Source: Peromyscus leucopus (taxonomy: Eukaryota; Chordata; Mammalia; Rodentia; Cricetidae). Taken from it: DNA of 64,000 nt. This document shows positions 57,611 through 64,000 of the stretch, one piece after another. The stretch's first letter is position 1; every line of letters begins with the position of its first letter. Under the pieces are notes generated by a model, which had not been told where the DNA came from, did no database searches, and saw nothing but the letters and a program-made list of their open reading frames with translations. The stretch is taken from contig NC_051075.1 of assembly GCF_004664715.2 (NCBI RefSeq), positions 30,648,504-30,712,503 on the forward strand. Direction: 5' to 3'. The position numbers and the translations under genes were made by a program.

Positions 57611-58660
57611 TGGTTTGGTTTGGTTTGGTTTTTTGTTTCTTTGTTTTTTGGTGGTTTTTGTTTGTTTGTTTGTTTGTTTTGGATTTTTTTGTCTTTTTTA
57701 GATTTACTAGTTTTTTTTAATTTAATTTTATTTTATAATACAATTCAGATCTACATATCACCCACGGAATCCCTTGTTCTCCCCCATCTGCCCCCCTTTG
57801 CCTTCCCCCCAGCCCACCCCACATTCATACCTCCTCAGGGAAAAGCCTTCCCCAAGGACTGAGATCAACCTGGTAGACTCAGTCCAGGCAGGTCCAGTCC
57901 CCTTCTCCCATGCCGAGCCAAGAGACCCTGCATAAGCCCCCGGTTTCAAACAGCCAACTCATGCAATGAGCACAGGACCCGGTACCACTGCCTGAATGCC
58001 TCCCAAACAGATCAAGCCAATCAACTGTCTCACCCATTCAGAGGGTCTGATCGAGTTGGGGGCCCCTCAGCCATTGGTTCATAGTTCATGTGTTTCCATT
58101 CGTTTGGCTATTTGTCCCTGTGCTTTATCCAACCTTGGTTTCAACAATTCTCCCTCATATAAACCCTCCTCTTTCTCACTAATTAGACTCCCAGAGCTCC
58201 ACCCGGGGCCTAGCCATGGATCTCTGCATGCGGATACCTTAGTCCTTGGATGGGGTTTCTAGCATGACAATTAGGGTGTTTGGCCATCCCATCACCAGAG
58301 TAGGTCAGTTCAGGCTGTCTCTCAACCATTGCCAGCAGTCTGTTGTGGGGTATCTTTGTGGATTTCTGTGGGCCTCTTTAGCACTTTGTTTCTTCCTATT
58401 CTCATGTGGTCTTCATTTTCCATGGTCTCCTATTCCTTCTTCTCCCTCTCTGTTCTTGATCCAGCTGGGATCTCCCGCTCCCCCAAGCTCTCTTTTCCTC
58501 GACCCTCGCCCTTCATTACCCCCATTCATGTCCAAGCTCTTCATGTAGATCTCATCCATTTCTCTGTCATTGGGCGATCCCCGTGTCTTTCTTGGGGTTC
58601 TGTTTTCCAGGTAGCCTCCCTGGTGATGTAAATAGCAGTTCAGTCATCCTTGTTCCATAT

Positions 58661-61600
58661 CTAGTATCCTCCTATGAGTGAGTACATACCATGTTTGTCT
58701 TTCTGAGTCTGGGTTACCTCACTCAGGATGATTTTTTTGTAGATGCATCCATTTGCCTGCAAAATTCATGATGTCATTGTTTTTCTCTGATAAGTATTAC
58801 TCCATTGTGTATATGTACCACATTTTATTTATCCATTCTTCAGTTGAAGGGCATCTAGGTTGTTTCCAGGTTCTGGATATTACAAACAATGCTGATATGA
58901 ACATAGATGAGCAAGTGCTCTTGTGGTATGATTGAACATTCCTTGGTTATGCCCAAGAGTGGTATAGCTGGATCTTGGGGGAGATTGATTCCCAGTTTTT
59001 TATAAAGTGCCATATTGAATTCCAAAGTGCTTGTACAAGCTTGTGTTCCCACCAGCAGTGGAGGAGAGCTCCCCGAATTCCACATCCTCTCCAGCATAAG
59101 GTGTCTTCAGTGTTTTTGATCTTAGCCATTCTGACAGGTGTAAGGTGGTATCTCAGAGTTGTTTTGATTTGCCTTTCCCTGATAATTAGGGATGTTGAGC
59201 AATTCCTTAAATGTCTTTCAGCCATTTGAGTTTCCTCTATTGAGAATTCTCTGTTTAGTTCTATAGCCCATTTCTTAATTGGACTGTTGGGCATTTTGAT
59301 ATCTAATTTCTTGAGTTCCTTATATATTCTGGATATCAGTTCTCTGTCAGATGTGGGGTTGGTGAAGACCTTTTCCCATTCTATAGGCTGTCGCTTTGCC
59401 TTGTTTACCATATCCTTTGCTCTACAAAAGCTTCTCAGTGACAAGAGGTCCCATTAATTGATTGTTTCTCTCAGTGTCTGTGCTACTGGTGTTATACTTA
59501 GGAAATGATATCCTATGCTAATGCATTCAAGACTACTTCTTACTTTCTCTTCTAGCAGGTTCAGAGTAGCTGGATTTATGTTGAGGTCCTTGATCCACTT
59601 GGACTTAAGTTTTGTGCACGGTGACAGATATGGATCTATTTGCAACCTTCTACACCTTGATATCCAGTTATGCCAGCACCATTTGTTGAAGATGCTTTCT
59701 TTTTTCCATTGTACCTTTTGGCTTCTTTGTCAAAAATTATATGTTCATAGGTGTATGGATTAATGTCAGGGTCTTCAATTCAATTCCATTGGTCCACATG
59801 TCAGTTTTTATGCCAGTACCAAGCTGTTTTTATTATTGTAGCTCTATAGTAGAGCTTGAAGTCAGGGATTGTGATGCCTCCAGAGGTTGTTTTATTGTAC
59901 AGGATTCTTTTGGCTATCCTGGGATTTTTGTTTTTCCATATGAAGTTGAATATTATTCTTTCCAGGTATGTGAAGAATTGTGTTGGTATTTTGATGGGGA
60001 TTGCATTGAATCTGTAGATTGTTTTTGGTAAAATTGCCATTTTTACTATGTTAGTCCTGCCTATCCATGAGCATGGGAGATCTTTCCATTTTCTGACATC
60101 TTCTTCAATTTCTTTTTTCAGGGACTTAAAGTTTTTGTCATATAGGTCCTTCCCTTGCATGGTTAGTGATACCCCAAGGTATTTTATGTCACTTTGGCTA
60201 TTCTAAAGGGTGATGTATCTCTGATTTCCTTCTCAGCTTCTTTGTCCATTGTATATAAGGAGGGCTACTGATTTTTTTTTTTTTGAGTTGATATTGTATC
60301 CTGCTCTGTTGCTGAAGGTGTTTATAAGCTTTATCAGTTCTTTGGTGGGATCTTTGGGGTCACTCAAGTATACTATCATGTCATCTGGAAATAGGGAAAG
60401 CTTGAATTCTTCCTTTCCATTTTGTATCCCTTTAATTTCCTTATGTTGTCTTATTGCTCTGACTAGAACTTCAAGTACTATATTGAATAAGTATGGGGAG
60501 AGCGGACAGCCTTGCCTCATTCCTGATTTTAGTGGAATCGCTTTGAGTTTCTCTCCATTTAATTTGATGTTGGCTGTTGGCTTGCTGTAAATTGCCTTTA
60601 TTATGTTTAGTTATGTTCCCTGTATTCCCGATCGCTCCAAGACCTTTATCATGAAGGGGTTTTGGATTTTGTCAAATGCCTTTTCTGCATCTAGTGAGAT
60701 GATCGTGTGTTTTTTTTTCTTTGAGTTTGTTTATATGGTGTATTACACTGACAGACTTTCGTATGTTGAAACGAAACCCTTGCATCCCTGGGATGAAGCC
60801 TACTTGATCATGGTGGATAATTGTTTTAACGTGTTTTTGGAATCTGTTTTCCAGTATTTTATTGAGTATTTTTGCATCAATGTTCATGAGGGAGATCGGT
60901 CTGTAGTTTTTTTTCTTTGTTGTCTCCTTGTTTGGTTTAGGAATCAAGGTAATTGTAGCCTCATAAAAGGAGTTTGGTAATGTTCCTTCTGTTTTTATTG
61001 TGTGGAACAATTTAGAGAGTATTGGTATTAACTCTTCTTTGAAGATCTGGTAGAATTCTGCGCTGAAACCATCTGGTCCTGGGCTTTTTTTGCTTGGGAG
61101 ACTTTAAATGAATGTTTCTATTTCCTTATGGGTTATTGGATTATTTAAATAGTTTATCTGGTCTTGATTTAACTTAGGTATGTGGTACCTATCCAGAAAA
61201 TTGTCCATTTCTTTTAGATTTTCCAGTTTTGTGGAGCAGAGGTTTTTGAAGTATGACCTGATGTTTCTCTGGATTTCCTCAATGTCTGTTGTTATGTCCC
61301 CCTTTTCATTTCTGATTTTGTTGATTTGGGTGCTCTCTCTCTCTCTGTCTTTTGGTTAGTTTGGATAAGGGCTTGTCTATCTTTTGATTTTCTCAAAGAA
61401 CCAACTCTTTGTTCTATTAATTGTTTGTATTGTTCTCTTTGTTTCTATTTTATTGATTTCAGCTCTCACTTTGATAATTTCCTGGTGTCTATTTATCCTG
61501 GGAGACTTTGCTTCTTCTTGTTTTAGAGCTTTCTGGTGTGCTGGTAAGTCACTAGTTTGAGATTTCTCCAACTTCTTTATGTGAGCATTTAGTGCTATGA

Positions 61601-62485
61601 ATTTCCCTCTTAGCACTGCTTTCATAGTGTCCCATAAGTTTAGGTATGTGGTGTCTTCATTTTCGTTGACCTCTAGGAAGTCTTTAATTTCTTTCTTTAT
61701 TTCTTCCTTAAACCATTGTTGATTCAGTTGAGCATTTTTTAGTTTCCATGAAATTGTAGGTTTTGTGTAGTTTTTGTTGTTGTTGAAATCTAACTTTTAA
61801 CCATGGTGGTCTGATAAAATACAGGAGGTTACTCCAATTGTTTTGTATCTGTTGAGATTTGCTTTAGGCCAAGTATGTGGTCGATTTTAGAGAAGGTTCC
61901 ATGGGTTGCTGAGAAGAAGGTATATTCTTTTTTGTTAGGATGGAATGTTCTGTAGATATCTATTAAGTCCATTTGAGTCATGACATCAGTTAATTCCTTT
62001 ATTTCTCTGTTAAGTTTCTATTTGGGAGATCTGTCCTGTGTTGAAAGTGGGGTGTTGAAGTCTCCCACTATTAATGTGTGGGGTTTTATATATGGTTTAA
62101 GCTTTAGTAATGTTTCTTTTACATATGTGGGTGCCCTTGTGTTTGGGGCATAAATGTTCAGAATTGAAACTTCATCTTGGTGGATCTTTCCTGTAATGAG
62201 TATATAATGCCCTTCTTGATCTCATTTGATTGATTTTAGTTTGAAGTCTATTTTGCTGGATATCAGGATGGCTTCCCCTGCTTGTTTCTTAAGACTGTTT
62301 GAATGGAAAGTCTTTTCCCAGCCTTTTATTCTTAGGTAGTGTCTATCTTTGAATTTGAGATATGTTTCTTGTATGCAGCAGAAAGATGGGTCTTGCTTTC
62401 GTATCCATTCTGTAAGCCTATGTCTTTTTATAGGTGAATTAAGCCCATTGATATTAAGGGATATTAATGACCAGTGTTTGTTCAT
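58661..62485 (-). pseudogene. L1 ORF2 (endonuclease-reverse transcriptase), broken
   Basis: ORF2 encodes the endonuclease, reverse transcriptase and Cys-rich C-terminus that drive target-primed reverse transcription. The start lies at 62485 (SLISLNINGLNSPIKRHRL) and the stop complement at 58661-58663. Reading runs in pieces: 62222-62485 (endonuclease start with CCIQET), 61377-61625, 60672-61010 (RT fingers, [16 protein letters not shown]), 60233-60520 ([16 protein letters not shown]), 59801-60160 and 58947-59444. The catalytic box at 60380-60391 reads FPDD instead of FADD. The C-terminal knuckle has His in place of the last Cys (HCWWEH). Nonfunctional. Confidence 0.93.
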
Positions 62486-62548
62486 TCATGTTATTTTTTG
62501 GTGGTAGTGTGTGTGTACTTCTCTTCTTTGGGATCTACTGCTGTGGCT

Positions 62549-63600
62549 TTATCTATTGCCTTTGTTTTCGAGAGTGTATCTGACTTCCTTATGTTGGAAT
62601 TTTCCTTCTAGTGCTTTCTGTAGGGCTGGATTTGTGGATAAGTATTGTTTAAATCTGGCTTTGACTTGGAATGTCTTGTTTACTCTGTCTATGATGATTG
62701 AAAGTTTTGCTGGGTATATTAGTCTAGGGTGGCATCCTTGGTCTCTTAGTGTCTGCATTACGTATGTCCAGGTTCTTCTGGCTTTCAAAGTCTCCATTGA
62801 GAATTCTGGTGTTATTCTGATGGGTTTGCCTTTATAAGTCACTTGGCCTTTTTCCTTAGCTGCTAATATTCTTTCTTTATTCTGTACGTTTAATTGTTTA
62901 ATTATGTGGCAAAGGGACTTTTTTGGGGAGGTCTAGTCTGTTTGGTGTTCTATAGGCTTCGTGTATATTCATAGGCATTTCCTTCTTTTAGTTGGGAAAG
63001 TTTTCTTCTATGATCTTGTTGAATATATTTTCTGTGCCTCTGAGTTGGTATTCTTCTCCTTCTTCTATCCCTATTATTCATAGGTTTGGTCTTTTCATGG
63101 TGTCCCAAATTTCTTGGACATTTTGGTTCATGACTTTGTTGGCTTTAGTGCTTTCTTTGACTGATGAATCTATTTCTTCTACTGTATCTTCAACACCAGA
63201 GATCCTCTCTTCCATCTCTTGCATTCTGTTGGTTATACTTGCATCTGAAGTTCCTGATTGTTTACTCAGATTTTCTATTTCCAGCATTCCCTCTGTTTGT
63301 GTCTTCTTTATTTTTTCTATTTCCCCTTTCAGGTCTTGAACTGTTTCCTTCATTTGTTTCATTGCTTTTTCATGGTTTTCTTTCAGTGCTTTATTGTTTT
63401 CTTCCAGGACTTTATTGTTTTCTTCTACTTTATTTGTCCTTTCCTCTAGTTTTTTATAGCGTTCTTCCCATTTTTTGTCTTTTCCTCTATATAAGCCTCT
63501 ACCTTCTTCACGATGTTATTCATAAGGCTGTTTTCTTCTACATCTTCCAATTTTTGATGTTCAGGTCTAGATGTTGGAGGAGGGCTAGGTTCTGGTGACA
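62549..63600 (-). pseudogene. L1 ORF1 (RNA-binding chaperone), broken
   Basis: ORF1 encodes the trimeric nucleic-acid-binding protein of the L1 particle. The C-terminal domain is in 62549-62842 (RRTWTYVMQTLRDQGCHPRL; YLSTNPALQKAL). A glutamate/lysine-rich heptad coiled coil is in 63078-63362 (MKQMKETVQDLKGEIEKIKK). The frame between these pieces is interrupted, including around 62900-62950. The start, near 63600, is estimated. Confidence 0.85.
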
Positions 63601-63835
63601 CTGGGGGCCGGACTCTAAGTCTCAGGAAGTGGCTGGTGTCTCTGGCAGATGGGCTTGCAGTCAGGGCATGGAGATTGCAGGGTCTGCCAGGTGTCTTAGA
63701 GAAGGGGGCCTTCCTGGTAGGGCTAGAAGGGTAACTGCCTGTGGGCTAGAACCTGGGGCTAAGTTGTGCAGGTCTTCCCTGGAGGGGCTGGTGCCCAGGG
63801 ATGGGGTCTAGGCTGAGCCAGGCCCACTCACCTCG
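63601..63835 (-). promoter_or_regulatory. L1 5' UTR, GC-rich
   Basis: G+C and CpG content rise sharply relative to the surroundings; in rodent L1s this region holds the internal RNA polymerase II promoter. The plus-strand 60-codon frame here is an artefact. Confidence 0.65.
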
Positions 63836-63837
63836 TT

Positions 63838-63996
63838 TTTTGTTTTTTATTTTTGAGACAGGGTTTCTCTCTGTAGCTTTGTGCCTTTCCTGGATCTTGC
63901 TCTATAGCCCAGTCTGGCCTGAAACTCACAAAGATCCTCCTGCCTCTGCCTTCCAAGTGCTGGGATTAAAGGTGTGTGCCACCACCACCCAGCCAA
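63838..63996 (-). mobile_element. B1 SINE at the L1 5' end
   Basis: Complement of B1: a T-rich tail, TTTTGAGACAGGGTTTCTCT, GTAGCTTTGTGCCTTTCCTG, CTGGGATTAAAGGTGTGTGC, CACCACCACCCAGCC. Inserted in or next to the L1 5' UTR; the window ends 4 bp later. Confidence 0.92.
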
Positions 63997-64000
63997 CCTC

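Larger units (their letters stand above)
57700..63835 (-). mobile_element. nearly full-length L1, ~6.1 kb
   Basis: A complete order on the minus strand: GC-rich 5' UTR (to 63835), ORF1, a ~60-bp inter-ORF gap, ORF2, a ~960-bp 3' UTR and a tail ending near 57700. Sequence similarity to the other recent L1 copies in the window is high, so it is a relatively young cricetid L1. Both ORFs are interrupted by frameshifts and stops, so it cannot retrotranspose on its own. A B1 sits at its 5' end (63838). Confidence 0.93.

Noticed and set aside
60249..60980. Plus-strand ORFs of 113 and 125 codons
   Set aside because: Antisense shadows of L1 ORF2.
63164..63598. 144-codon hydrophobic plus-strand ORF
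   Set aside because: Antisense shadow of the L1 ORF1 coiled coil; the leucine/phenylalanine richness is the complement of Glu/Lys codons.
1..64000. CRISPR arrays, tRNA or rRNA genes, prokaryotic operons
   Set aside because: The only regular repeats are microsatellites and one 21-bp minisatellite. tRNA-like segments are SINE heads (B2/B3). No cloverleaf gene or prokaryotic gene organisation was seen.

Overview
This window is nuclear DNA from a rodent. It is AT-rich and packed with rodent retrotransposons: B1, B3 and B4 SINEs, rodent LINE-1 of several ages, class II (ERVK-like) LTR elements and many (TG)n/(CA)n tracts. Two things point to a cricetid (New World deer-mouse-like) genome, with Peromyscus or a close relative the best guess. 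The B1 tails have the cricetid form, with a GCAAAGCTACA segment. There is also a 2.84-kb retrovirus-like element whose size, 341-bp LTRs and 6-bp target duplication match the mys family described from Peromyscus. There are no bacterial, plasmid or CRISPR features.

Layout. 1-9.8 kb: mostly unassigned AT-rich DNA with scattered SINEs, an old L1 fragment and an LTR-like remnant. 9.8-16.5 kb: SINEs, a mys-type solo LTR with a 6-bp duplication (10571-10934) and old L1 3' ends. 17.6-20.6 kb: an inverted mys-like internal region joined to an unrelated LTR, with partial duplication. 20.6-25.7 kb: a twin-primed L1 and a 5'-truncated L1. 25.7-32.4 kb: an old, internally deleted L1 on the minus strand with promoter-like monomers at its 5' end, split by the mys element (26194-29032). 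34-43 kb: a host-gene interval. Here four to five short minus-strand open segments are bounded by splice sites and join in compatible phase (42658-42746, 40947-41121, 39992-40112, 37017-37095, and less surely 34900-35045). I do not recognise the protein. Repeats inside this interval (B1, L1 3' ends, an LTR, URR1, B4) sit in the presumed introns. 44.9-50.3 kb: a palindromic 21-bp minisatellite, an old L1 and an L1 3'-UTR inverted repeat. 50.3-57.6 kb: ancient L1, SINEs and LTRs related to the mys LTR. 57.7-64 kb: a nearly full-length minus-strand L1 (3'UTR, ORF2, ORF1, GC-rich 5'UTR) with broken frames, ending at a B1.

The only probable cellular gene is the minus-strand multi-exon gene at about 35-43 kb. 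Almost everything else is transposable-element sequence or unassigned intronic/intergenic DNA. Boundaries of old repeats are approximate because they were read by eye.
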